41,869 bases of DNA from Syncephalis plumigaleata (lineage: Eukaryota > Zoopagomycota > Zoopagomycetes > Zoopagales > Piptocephalidaceae): the NCBI GenBank assembly GCA_025201365.1, contig JAIXMF010000093.1, positions 1 to 41,869 of the forward strand. Reading direction: 5' to 3'. The notes below the pieces were generated by a model that saw only the letters and a list, made by a program, of their open reading frames with translations, was not told where the DNA came from and did not search any database. This document shows positions 20,301-31,457 of this stretch, in pieces (position 1 is the stretch's first letter; every line of letters starts with the position of its first letter). The position numbers and the translations under genes are program-made.

Positions 20301-22668
20301 TCGCGCGACTCATCCTATTATTATTTACAGTACATTTGGACGCTTTTCACCTTTTGGTTATCCGAGCTATAATACGAATTGAACTCCTTTTTATTAGTAT
20401 ACTTGCCAGCAATATATGAAAATAAACGAACTATCGTTACATTACTATTATGATGATTAGCAAACGATTACGTGACATGAAGCAACACTGACTACCGATG
20501 ATCATCTTAACTCCATTTGTCTATTTTGTTTTATTCAACTATGTACGCATCTTCGCGACAAATATCCCTCTAGAGTGTCACGACATTTGCACAAAAGCTA
20601 ATACATGCGTTATATCATTCATATACCACGTTTAACCATTCCTAGGGCAAGTGCCGATAAAAGCATACCAAAGAAAAACTAGCGACTCTACAAGAGAAAT
20701 CGCTCCGTGGAAGTAGATATAATTTGATACATGGTCGATACGCGAATTCGCGTTGTTTTTATGTTAAAGCAAGAAAACAGGGGTCTCACCCATGGACTTT
20801 GACTAAAATAGCAATCTAGTAACAAATTAAGCAATGAATAAACTGCTACATTGCTATCTCGTGTTTACACGTAGTAAAACACACATATGTAATGACGTAC
20901 AATCAATATTGGAAACAGTTACTACGGTTTACTTGTAACGAGACAAAGGAACAAACATATTTGACTTGAACTGGAACTGTAGTCGCCAACCAATATTACT
21001 TGTTAAATGAGCAGGCACGGCATGCATATTAATCCATTGTCGACTGTCATCAACTTGGACAAACATTGCTAGATTGGTGATACATTCATACATCATACAT
21101 CATCATCATCATCATCATTCCTGTATGGTGTGAATCACGACAAGCAAAAAGTACCTCATTGTTGAATAGGCAATGCGCTCTTTATTTACTACTATGACTG
21201 CAATGTACTAGTGTATATAGTGCTGAGTAGGATGCCGCGCCAGTAATGTCATCAATGTCGTCATCTGACCTGGCCCATTGGCGTCACCTGGCCTACTGGC
21301 TGCTGTTCTGCTGACCATCTCACCAATAACTGTGTATACCCATGATAGGAACAAGCTTCTATTTGTTCAATAACGAATGAATGAATAGTGGATTACTAGC
21401 CAAATATGTTTATACGCTTGTATAAATAATGATACATATCAATGGTATGCGTAAGAATTGCCGCTTGTATTAAGGCACGCTGTAACATTGCTCTTTTCTT
21501 TCATCATCTCTTTGTTTCTTATTGTACATCATCCAGTCACTCACTCACTTGCCCCTTCCCATTCTACGACATCCACATTGCTACATTACAAGTTGTACTT
21601 GTAGTATCCATTCTAGTGCCATTTCTTCCTCTCGTTTCTTGTAAGTTATTGTATTGTGTATTATTTGGTGTTGTCATTGATCGTGTTCCCACCAATTGAT
21701 TGATTGCGGACCTTTTCATTTATCTGGTCTGATATTCATTCATTCATTCATTCATTACAGTCTGAGTGTGTAGGATTATATCCCTGAGAAGCGTAGCGGT
21801 CAGTTCTTGTGACAGCAGCAGTTACTATTCCTGTAAGGAGTTCTTGCGGTGTAGCAGTACTATTCTTACAAGTTTCCAGTTCCTATCCTGATACTGGCAC
21901 TTTTCTATCCATCTCGGTAATAGAGTGCCATTATATCCGTCTGCACACACACATTCATACATCGCATCGCATATATCATCCGATAGTTTACCAGTGTGCG
22001 AATCTGTGAGTTTGAATGTGAGTGAGTCAGTGTCTGCATTACCGCTGCTGCTTCCTCTTCTTATCCGCATTGTCCACTCATACGCACCTCATTCATCAGC
22101 AGTCCAATCTCCTTTTCGGTCGTATTCGTCTGTTTCACACCTTTGTGTTTTGGCATCACTTTTTTACGCTCACACGTGTCTCCTTGTTCGAATTCACTTG
22201 CTTTTTAACCCGGCCCAACAACGACGACATCGACTATCGGCTAGTGTTGTTACTTTTATTTCTCAGTTCTTATATATCTTCTATACTATCATATTATAGT
22301 GGTTATTCATTGTTGGCGTAGATATAAGCAGTCAGTCAGTCAGTGGTACGCACAACTATAACTACAACCATTCAGCATATTTAAATCGATTGACTCTTGC
22401 TATTATTCTTACTCATTATCTTGTCCTCTCTTCTCTCCCCCTTCTACTATTTCTATCTGCTACTGTTGCTATTCACTAGGCTATCATACCTCCTGCTTGT
22501 GTGTGTGTGTGTGCATAGACAGAATTAGTGTAATAGTCAGTCATTCTAGTTAGTTTTGCTTGCTTACTTGCCAACTAGTATCTCTCTCACTCTCTCACTC
22601 TCTCACTCCTTCTACAACTATCTATCATTATTGTTATTCTTTTGTATTATCGTTGAACTTGCGTTACA
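20301..22668. other. Intergenic, with pyrimidine-rich leader of the ceramidase gene
   Basis: I see no supported gene. Notable sequence includes a CATC run at about 21092-21118, a CATT run at about 21735-21760, a GT run near 22499-22512 and a CTCACTCT run near 22583-22608. From about 21480 to 22660 the plus strand is pyrimidine-rich, as upstream of several other plus-strand genes here. It probably contains the promoter and 5' leader of the gene starting at 22669. Confidence 0.5.
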
Positions 22669-23800
22669 ATGCATATTCATTTTGCGGAAAGTCTCAATGC
22701 CACAACACTAGGCTACTGGGGTAAACGGTAAGTACTGCTGTTACTGCTGTGCCGTGCAATACTCGCACGCCATTCATGCTTCATTATAAGAAACGGACAA
22801 CTAATGAGACTTGTTATTATTTGATACTACAGAACATCCACACTCGATTGGTGCGAGGTAAGCATTAATAGCATACAGATGATTAATTCAAACGAATCTA
22901 TATATCTAATGGTTTGCAATGATATATTATGATACACGCTTTGTAGGAAAACTATGTGGTTTGCAAGTATATTGCCGAGTTCCACAACACCATCACCAAT
23001 GCCGTCTTCGGTAAGTATACTTGATGATAACAGACATATATGCGCAATAGCAATGTAACTAACTTCAATCATTATTGCTCTCCCCTGCTACGTTATCGAT
23101 AGTATTGCTTGGATTGTACGGCATGTACGTTGTAAGCAAGTTGAGGCAGGAATCTCGATTCATCGCTGGATTCGCCTCCTTCTTGTTGGTAGGCATTGGC
23201 TCGTGGCTCTTCCATATGACACTCCTATACGAGATGCAACTACTCGACGAGTTGCCAATGCTCTACGCCACCTGTGTCCTCATCTATTCCGTGTTCGAAT
23301 CGGAGGAAAAGAACATTCACGGCTGGAAGTTGCCAGCCATGCTAGCTAGTGTCGCCCTACTTATCTCGGCCATCTACGTGTTCGTCAAGAGCCCGCTATT
23401 CCATCAATGGTCCTATGGTCTACTCACGGCGGTACTCGTACTACGTGCTCTATTCTTGTTTACTCGCTTACCCGCCTGTGAGGCCAAATGCACGATGCGT
23501 CGTTTGCTCATCTCCAGCTGGAGTATGTACGCGCTTGGTTTCCTCGTGTGGAATATCGATAACGAGTTCTGCCCGCAAATCCGTGCTGCTCGTGCCTATC
23601 TTGGCTCGCCGTGGGACAGCTTGCTTCAACTGCATGGCTGGTGGCATATCCTCACTGGACTAGGCTCCTATGCCTACATTGTGTTCAGTCAGTATATCCG
23701 TCAGATGCAACTAGGCAAGTCTGACATGTACGCCGTTCGCTGGACGATGGGTGTCATACCCACATTGGTCCTCGCTAACAGCAAGGTCAAATCCGTTTAA
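22669..23800 (+). CDS. Alkaline ceramidase (YPC1/YDC1/ACER family), 281 aa, four exons
   Basis: Integral ER/Golgi-type membrane hydrolase that cleaves (phyto)ceramide to sphingoid base and fatty acid. Exons are 22669-22727, 22833-22857 (25 nt), 22947-23010 and 23103-23800, all in phase. Hallmarks appear in order: GYWGKRTSTLDWCEENYVV near the N-terminus, YIAEFHNTITN, GIGSWLFHMTLLYEMQLLDE with the conserved His and the DELPM acidic motif, WNIDNEFCP, and HGWWHILTG with the two late histidines of the zinc site. Several hydrophobic segments fit the family's seven-helix fold. Length is close to that of fungal and human members (about 265-320 aa). The short second exon carries only part of the DWCE motif. 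Confidence 0.94.
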
Positions 23801-24197
23801 ATTACTACTCACTTTCTAGCTAGCTAGCTAGTTGATTAGCCAATGATTAAGTTAAATGATATATGATATTAAGGTTTATAACGTATTACTACACATTTAT
23901 ATTTTATTTCTTACGATGATAGCTCACATACTACTTGCTGCTCGCTCTCCACACAAGTATGAAGAGTAGCGTAGAATTAATCCAAGAGAAAAGAATAGTC
24001 ATTGTTATTGTTAGTCTTTTATATTAAAATAAACCAATTGTCTATTTTGCATTCTTTCTATTTATGAAAAAGAATACACGTCCATTTCATTGTGAATTAT
24101 AGAGCATTCTATTGCATGTCATCAACGTACGACGAATAATCGATCAATCAAATAAGATGATTTTTTATTGATTTCTGTGCGGTGTGGTCATCGCTTC
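23801..24197. other. Convergent intergenic gap
   Basis: This is AT-rich DNA between the 3' ends of the ceramidase and subtilase genes. It contains a CTAG run (CTAGCTAGCTAGCTAG near 23816-23831) and AAAATAAACC near 24027 as a likely polyadenylation signal for the plus-strand gene. I see no coding feature. Confidence 0.5.
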
Positions 24198-25625
24198 TTA
24201 GATGCCTACCGGCTTGCCCTTGCCACCACCATTATCACCATCTCCTGGCTTTGGCCAAGGGAATGGCCAAGGGAATGGGTCATTAGGATCGGGCGATGGA
24301 CCTGGAGATGGCTTTGGCCAGGGGAATGGCCAAGGGAATGGATCCTTGGGAGCTGGAGCTGGAGTTGGAGAAGGCGAAGGAGCTGGAGCTGGAGATGGAG
24401 ACGGTGATGGAGCTGGTGATGGAGCTGGATTCTTGCCATCACCTGGCTGGTTGTACACCAATTTATTAGGAGTGTTGGCTGAGACACCCTTAAGAACATT
24501 AGGCGTGGCATTATCAACGAGAGCTTTGTAAACGGCGTCAACCGAGTTAAAGGCGCCGGTACCAAGATAGAGCGCGGCAACACCGGCGATGTGTGGAGAA
24601 GCCATCGAAGTACCGGAGATAGTATTGGTACTACCATCGGTGCCCCTCCACAATGACTTGATGTCCATACCTGGTGCGTATGCCTTGACACACTTGCCAT
24701 AATTGGAGAAGTAGGCTTGCTGGTCCTTCTTGTCGCTAGCAGCAACGGCGAACACCTTGGCAGCACCGGCTGGCGAGGTCTTACACGCATCATTACTCTC
24801 GTTACCGGCAGCTACGATAAACACGACACCGGCATCGACTGCGGCATTGACCGCGTCATCGAGTGCTCGTGACTGGGAACCACCCAACGACATGTTGGCC
24901 ACGGACTTGCCACGACGAGCATTCTGGGCAACATACTGAATACCGGCAATGACATTGGCATCCGTACCGGAACCCTGACCGTTCAACACTTTAACACCAA
25001 AGATCTTGGACTTCTTCGCAACACCGTACGACTTGGAGGCGGCAGTGCCGGCGACATGCGTGCCATGTCCATGCATGTCCGTGTCCGCCTCGTTCTTGAC
25101 GAAACTCTTGGCGAATACGGCACGTCCCTCGAAATCGGAATGTTTGGCCTCCACACCAGTATCCACCACCCAGATGTCGATACCTTCACCGGCGCTGTCC
25201 GGATACACGTAGGGTGCGCTCGTGTCAAGTGTACGCTGCGAGATACGTGGTAAACCCCAGCTTGGTGGCGAGTCTTGCTGACCTAGAATGGTGATGATGT
25301 TTTGCGGTTGCACGTATTCAATGCGTGGATCCTGCTTGTAGCGAGCGAGTTGATCGTCCGTCAGTTTACCGGCAAATCCTTGGAATTGCTCGAGTTCGTA
25401 TGTATGCTGAACCTCGGATCCTGGTGCGAAACTACGATGCTCGGCTACAAAGGCACGTGCCTCGTTGCCGGGACGTAACTTGATGATGTAGGCACCTTGG
25501 ATGCTTTCCTTCAAAGCAATGGGCACACTCTGGGCTAGCGCGGGAGATTGGATGGCGGCATTTGCCGAGACCGCAAGGAGAATGGCAGCAGTTGCCAGAG
25601 TCAGAAATGTTCTGACAAATTTCAT
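24198..25625 (-). CDS. Secreted proteinase K-like subtilase (peptidase S8), 475 aa, single exon
   Basis: Extracellular serine endopeptidase. The signal peptide spans residues 1 to about 23 (FLTLATAAILLAVSANA). An I9-type propeptide lies at about 43-112 (GAYIIKLRPG ... RIEYVQPQ). The catalytic domain runs from about 120 to 395. The triad is visible as Asp155 (VVDTGV), His187 (GHGTHVAGT) and Ser340 (GTSMASPH), with oxyanion Asn275 (AAGN). The tail after about residue 395 is a Pro/Ser/Ala linker followed by two copies of a DPFPWPFPWPKP block and a Gly-rich end. The gene is intronless and more GC-rich than its surroundings. Both features suit a highly expressed or recently duplicated secreted enzyme, though this is inference. 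A TATAAAAT word lies about 200 nt upstream. Confidence 0.96.
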   Translation of the reverse strand: MKFVRTFLTLATAAILLAVSANAAIQSPALAQSVPIALKESIQGAYIIKLRPGNEARAFVAEHRSFAPGSEVQHTYELEQFQGFAGKLTDDQLARYKQDPRIEYVQPQNIITILGQQDSPPSWGLPRISQRTLDTSAPYVYPDSAGEGIDIWVVDTGVEAKHSDFEGRAVFAKSFVKNEADTDMHGHGTHVAGTAASKSYGVAKKSKIFGVKVLNGQGSGTDANVIAGIQYVAQNARRGKSVANMSLGGSQSRALDDAVNAAVDAGVVFIVAAGNESNDACKTSPAGAAKVFAVAASDKKDQQAYFSNYGKCVKAYAPGMDIKSLWRGTDGSTNTISGTSMASPHIAGVAALYLGTGAFNSVDAVYKALVDNATPNVLKGVSANTPNKLVYNQPGDGKNPAPSPAPSPSPSPAPAPSPSPTPAPAPKDPFPWPFPWPKPSPGPSPDPNDPFPWPFPWPKPGDGDNGGGKGKPVGI

Positions 25626-26952
25626 AATGATAATGAAATGATTTTTAGCGTTGGTTACAAGAGGTAAATAGGGAAGATAAACAAAATTGCGTAAATTGTT
25701 CCGTTAAAACGCGTAGGCGAATAAGAATAGAATGGACAAGTGAGTAGGTTGAAGTGAGGTAATATTCGTTAAGATGAATGTTGTTGTGATAATTATTAAC
25801 GTGTTAGCACATAAACAGCTGCTCATTTTATAGTAAAACAAGAACAGGAATCTGGTAGGTTTATTACATGATTAACAACGAAATACTGCTGCTTGTTTGC
25901 GTGCTTGATTGCTACAATAATCAATACTATCATTCAATTGTTGGAATAATCTATGCATGTAAGTGGTGCGCTTGTCCAACAGTAGATTCTATAGAGTAAC
26001 CACAGCAGCGGCAATATTGACGCGTCACCACCGATAATGTGCTGGGTCACATGCAATAGGACTGCGACAAGTATGCATAGCGTGCCATACCGTGTCGCTT
26101 CTATTCGTATCCTATCGATTAGTATGTCATTTATTCGTTCACTTGCACTAAACCCAATTGACGAATGGACGTAGAACAAATGGAATACGCTATTACTTTC
26201 GTCGCTTTTGCTGGTCCAGCACATGTCAATGTTGCCTAATTGGCATGGTGTCTCCTCGTGGTAGGTCAGGCGTATACACAAATAAATGCCACTTTTAGTA
26301 GTAAATGATGACAACAGAGCGGTGCAAGCAGGGCCTTAGCTTGAAGTGGTCGTCGTTTTACATGAGAAAGGTCACGCGACATAAGTGAACGAAAGGCGCG
26401 TGTTTATGCCATGTAACAATGGCGATTATATTACATTTACACCAAAGTGTATGCGTATGCATGAATACGACGTTTGAAGCGTGGACGATCAAATGGCTTA
26501 ACGTATAACTAACTTACTGGTGGATATGCGGTATCACATTAGATGACATGTCCAAGTGTACACTGCATAAAATGTAACCGTGTTGTACTCGCACATAGTA
26601 TGACCGTGAAACCTATTGATATACCTTTAGCAACTTGGAGGGCATTGAATGAACCGGTACTAACCTATGGTATATTCCATCATGCCAATCCCCGAGTGGC
26701 ACCGAGCTCATTATAGAACGCAATGAATGGGCCCAGACTATTGGTAATTATGAGGGATTATCACGTCAACACTAATCGACACTTTGAACTAGAGCAAATA
26801 AGCACTGTATGTAAGAGATATAGTAGGATCCAAATATTTATTACTATTATTATTAGCGGTAATGATGCTAATAGATGTTGTTATTATTATAATCAAAGCA
26901 TCCTATAAAATAATGGAGTCATTTCGTAAGAAATGTATATAGAGAGATTGTG
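25626..26952. other. Intergenic; one uncertain open frame
   Basis: A 126-codon minus-strand open frame (26314-25934) has two hydrophobic segments near its C-terminus (CILVAVLLHVTQHII and LPLLWLLYRIYCW). I found no motif or splice support, so it is left uncalled. The rest is AT-rich and includes the promoter of the subtilase gene at the left and the 3' flank of the second 7TM gene at the right. Confidence 0.4.
25825..25832 (-). promoter_or_regulatory. Candidate TATA box upstream of the subtilase gene
   Basis: On the minus strand it reads TATAAAAT, about 200 nt upstream of the subtilase ATG at 25625. It is in the right orientation and plausible with a leader of roughly 150 nt, but there is no evidence of use. 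Confidence 0.3.
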
Positions 26953-28866
26953 TTATACTGCCGCGCTAAGCGGTACATCATCGAGCTTCTTCACGCTATC
27001 GGGTGATATTATCTCGCTTAGTTTGTCGTTATGTGCATTAAGTGGACATATGGTGGCGCCATCACTGAATCCCGTGTTGATGTAGAGTGCCTCGGATTTG
27101 AAGTGAGTCGCCGCGGTTGTCTTCCCTTTCGTTGTGCTTCCAACGCTAAGAATACACAGAATAGCACCGATACGCACGAGTACAAGTGTTTCCACCAGGT
27201 AATACACGGTGGCAGTCCATATGGGATTACTTGCCCAAACACCGGTGATAAAGATCATTCCTAGTGCCGCATGAGCTAAATAGGTGAAAAGACCAAGAGC
27301 GCATATATTGGTCACCTGCAATCGAATAGAAAATCAGTTTAGAATAAATGTCAATCCATACACATGTCAATATCAATACTTACATGATCCAGTGCAGCTG
27401 ATGTTTCCTTAGAAACCGGACAGGCACGCTTCTTCCGCTGGAACACTACTGCTAAACAAAATGAAAAGTATAAATAAATGAAATGGGTAGGTGTGCGATG
27501 GTGTACATACCGTAGAAGGCGAACAGAAAGACCGTTACGACATGTACGAGGAATGTGGTATACTGTAGCACGTTTAGCATTTCCACGATACCTAGACTCG
27601 GGACGTATGAATAGCACACGATAGTGATCCAATTGGTAAGGTTGACGAGGAATGTCCCTTTGATGAACCATTTCATGAATACTAACGACCTATTCTTTTT
27701 GACCTTGAGCAATAGTGAATTCCTATAAATGTGTCAACACTTGACATATTGCTACTGCTGTCATTATTGCTGTTTCATGCTTCTTACCAGAGTGAGAGCA
27801 ACATGTAGTAGGAAATGAGCATGAGAACATTCGTGGTATTCTCGAATACTGTAAATAGCAATGTAGAGTTCTTGTGGAATAGCTGTATCGTGTACACTGT
27901 AAACGAGTTAGTAACTAGGCCGTGTAGTAATTCTACCATGATATTCCTACCTATGGCAGCCGCAAGTGCCACGCTAAATATGACAACACGATCGGTCGAT
28001 GGATAGTTACCACGATTCAATGTCTTTACCAGAACTCTAACATTATACACGATAAAGATCAGGTTGCATCCGATAATGAAATAAATATAGCCTAGATGCG
28101 TGCTCGATAAGAGATACTCGTTCCATACACCCGGTTCTAATAGGATGGCATTGTATGTAAGTTTAGCTGCGTTGAGTAGGCATCATTGCAATAGCTACCT
28201 TGTGTTACGGTTAGGGTGACAGCAGTGGCGTTGTTGTAGGCTTGCAACGGCAATGCAAAATGATTCTCAGGCAAAAGTGCCATATTGATGGGTGGATATC
28301 CGTCGGGAATCGAGAAACTATGCGACTTGTACGGTGTACTACCGAGTCCACCATAGTAGGGTGAATCGGTGGCAGGCACGAGATAGAGGACGAGATCAAT
28401 CTTGGAGATATTCGCATGTTGCGATGCCTTTGCAAATTCGACTACGGCAACACCAGCCTGAGTACATCAAGCAGCATGGTCGAGTTAGTTGATCGACGAT
28501 CATTACACTTTTATTTCATCGGTGTCATTGCGAACTTACATGAGCTACTGTTTTGCAACCGGCATTATAGGCCACCTCTTCCCTTATCGTAACAATCGCC
28601 TTCGTATCTTCTATATGAGTGTTATTTAGCAATGCAGTCACGCTTGGAGAGGGAAAGGCGAGTCTACACTTTGCGGAGTCATCGAATGATGGTGCAATGA
28701 GTATGCCATCAGTGAGATACGGCTTGATGGCCACCTCAAATGGATCCATCGTGGGATAGTTGTACGTATGATTGTTCATACGATAGCTCACTAGTGCCGC
28801 GATAATACCGACATGCTGAAGAAGACATGTAAACCCGATCAATGAAAGATATCGTCTATAAAACAT
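26953..28866 (-). CDS. Seven-transmembrane protein with N-terminal ectodomain, 525 aa, six exons
   Basis: Exons are 28866-28540, 28457-28199, 28136-27788, 27722-27511, 27451-27384 and 27315-26953, all in phase. The N-terminus has a hydrophobic signal or anchor segment (LIGFTCLLQHVGIIAALV). An ectodomain of about 200 residues with several N-glycosylation sites (NNHT, NNTH, NATA) follows. Seven hydrophobic helices come next, for example IYFIIGCNLIFIVY, IFSVALAAAIGRNIM, VLMLISYYMLLSL, TFLVNLTNWITIVCY, TTFLVHVVTVFLFAF, ALGLFTYLAHAALGMIF and VYYLVETLVLVRIGAILC. A cytoplasmic tail ends the protein. The architecture resembles receptors with a lumenal domain preceding a 7TM bundle, but I recognise no specific family. 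Start choice: the ATG at 28866 is the first in this frame. Confidence 0.75.
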
Positions 28867-29377
28867 GATGACAACGATTGCTGCTATTACGGTCACTCGG
28901 GATTGAATGTAATAATGCGTGGTATGGTGCGTGTATAACGATGGAGAATGTGCGTATGATTAATTACGAGTGAAGTATACCATTGCTTGGTTGTCTCGTC
29001 GATTATTTAAATATGAATAGCATGCACATATCCTACAAGTTAAGAGCAGATATTCCACTGACAGACCTAGGCGGATAATTTGGTTGAAAGATTCTAAGAA
29101 GAAGAGACCATTGATGATTGGTGGACTAGTTGTAGTAAGGCCTCGCAAACAAGTATTTATCATATGGTGCAGAGATATAATCCACTAATCATACTGCATG
29201 CCATAGTTCTGGCCATCACCTAGTCCTGCATCCAAGCAGTTGCTGCACCATTTGTCGGAATCCAGGCCTTTCCTTTTTCTTTCTTTTCAACATTAGTCAA
29301 GTCAAGAAACAGAAACAGAAACTACCATAAGCGACAAGCATGTTCGAATAGCCTCTTCCTACTTTTATTGATCTATC
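28867..29377. other. Divergent intergenic region
   Basis: This holds the promoter of the minus-strand 7TM gene and the upstream flank of the possible small plus-strand gene. A short minus-strand open frame at 29163-28960 has no support. I see nothing else. Confidence 0.45.
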
Positions 29378-29705
29378 ATGCACCTACACAAGTTGCCAGT
29401 ATGTCTCGATCTATGCTTGATTCTTGATAGATGTACAACTCGTATGGGTGATGATCTTATTTCTAGCACGACACGAAGATTGTTACAATATAAATACGAG
29501 CAGTTGGCATTGTTCAAATTACACTATTGCAATAACTTGTTTATTGAATGGCACATGGTAAGCAATATTGTTCATTTGGGAGTGGCATCACTTCTACTAT
29601 ACTACCGCCATATGGATCATGTGCAATGATAAAGAGGCAGTATTTGCTCGAGTTACACCACAGATGCCGTGTGATGATGACATACCAATGCGGCATTGCT
29701 ACTGA
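29378..29705 (+). CDS. Possible small protein, about 82 aa, two exons
   Basis: An ATG-initiated 60-codon exon (29378-29557) ends at a good donor (GTAAGC). The best acceptor, AAAGAG before 29637, continues in phase for 22 more codons to a stop at 29703-29705. Exon 1 reads like a real helical protein (TTRRLLQYKYEQLALFKLHY), but I recognise no family. The acceptor is not the usual YAG type, so the second exon is weak. Confidence 0.3.
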
Positions 29706-29924
29706 AAATAACAACAATGACAACATAACAATGACAACAATGACAACAACAATACCTCATTTGAAGGAAACGGAATGTGTCAGCTGATACGATAACGTGA
29801 TCGAATTCAGTAGTTTATTTAATGTTGGACAAGGCGGCTTGTACCTTTTAGAACGTCGTTAACGCTCCCCTTTTTTGTTGTTGTTATTGTTGTTACAGTT
29901 GTTGTTTTTTCTTGTTTTAATTCT

Positions 29925-31354
29925 ATGGCACAGCCTATTGAACAAAGTGAAATAAGCCTAGCAGACCAGTATGCCTTTGACTGTCTTTTGCACTGGCGAA
30001 TCTGTCTGCAATTCCTGCAAGCAGCCCGTATACGAAATGAGGATTCCTCCGTAATATCGTCAACCCTTAGCAATTCGCACCTTTCGTTTGGCAAGCAACT
30101 CCCGCTATTTTATCGCCAGTGGAATAGCTCGGAATATGCTACGCAGCTGAAACATGTAGAAACCGTCATTAATGGTATGGTTCATCGTATATTGAACGTG
30201 CCTTCCTACAAACTGATTACGCTGTGTAGATTTAAAAACGAGAATGACCACCGAATTCAACACTATGATGTTGCTACGCTGGGAGTTGTCGAATTGTTTA
30301 ACGCTCATGTTTGGTCGCTATGCATTTCGTAATCCTCGTTCGTACACATCGTCTGATCGAGGAGATATCAAAAAATGTTCAGCACCTCCTTCCAATCAAG
30401 CAGAAATATATCAAGCTAGTAGTGCACCAACAATGACAAATCCATCTACTACTCATGCTACAGCCAGTTCAGCTTATATGCTACGATGCAGAAGACATCG
30501 CAGCCATACATGTCATCATTGTGCAGCACGGTCTACCGATGAACAACCATTGGGCTTGCTGAAAAGCGTATCGGCATTCGTGGCATGTAGCGCGGACTAT
30601 TTCGTGAATATGAATGGCGAGGAACGTAACAACTGGTTCCGTATTTTGTTAGATCTTCAAACTCAAGTAAGACCATAATGGATCTATATAAGCATATTGA
30701 ATCTTAATTTATTCATCACTATGATTAGGCAATTATTGAGGGCTATTTATGCGACAATCAAAGTATATTTGATTTGGTACAGAAGGCATTCTTGTTACAG
30801 ACACAATCAGAATTCAAAGATTTGTTCCAGTTGGATCATGAAGCATTCAGTAATTATCAGCAAGCACGAGAGGAACGAATGGACGAGGTAAGCCTAGTCT
30901 TCACGTATAATCATTGATCGTTTGATCATTAACTTATTGTACGATGACAGATACTAAATATCAATCCAGATGAGCGGTATCTTTCGCATTTATTACGCTT
31001 AAACACCAAGTACAAGGAGCAGGATACTATGGATACATTATTACTATATATTTATAACATGTATATTAAATTAGAAACACCTATTCTATACCAAGTAAGT
31101 GTCACTCGCTAATAGCACATGCTAGTGATAACACGACTGACCATTTGTTATTTACCAATTAGCATGCCACTCTATCCCTTACCACACTTCATCCTTATCA
31201 ACGCGCTATGTTAACCTCACCAATACTAGATGCACTGTCATTAGTAGATGACTTGTATTTACAATGCAAATATGCCAATCCATTAGATCGATTACACGGT
31301 ATCACTACTAGTGATCGGCATGATGATGATGATGGCAACAATAATAGTAACTAA
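29925..31354 (+). CDS. Unrecognised protein, 393 aa, five exons
   Basis: Exons are 29925-30174, 30230-30666, 30729-30887, 30951-31094 and 31163-31354, all in phase. The first intron (GTATGG donor, GTGTAG acceptor) is inferred from the frame change between two overlapping open frames. The protein is soluble and helix-rich (ADQYAFDCLLHWRICLQFLQAARI near the start, then EGYLCDNQSIFDLVQKAF and LLRLNTKYKEQDTMDTLLLYIYNMY). A Ser/Thr-rich, Cys/His-containing insert lies around residues 130-165 (SHTCHHCAARS). The C-terminus has an Asp/Asn run. I could not assign a family. The gene is tail-to-tail with the PTAR1-like gene, about 100 bp apart, with an AATAAACAT signal shortly after the stop. Confidence 0.65.
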
Positions 31355-31457
31355 TAATAACAACTAATAACAATAAACATTTATATTTCTATGTCATAGA
31401 TAATAGCAATAGCAATAGTTTACTACTAATCCTGCCTAATTATTGACATAGTCAACA

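Noticed and set aside
24202-24793. Gly-rich plus-strand and Leu/His-rich minus-strand frames overlapping the subtilase tail
   Set aside because: They are shadow frames of the repetitive Pro-rich coding sequence of the protease.
25934-26314. 126-codon minus-strand open frame with two hydrophobic segments
   Set aside because: There is no motif, splice evidence or promoter cue; an open frame of this length is not rare in this much sequence.
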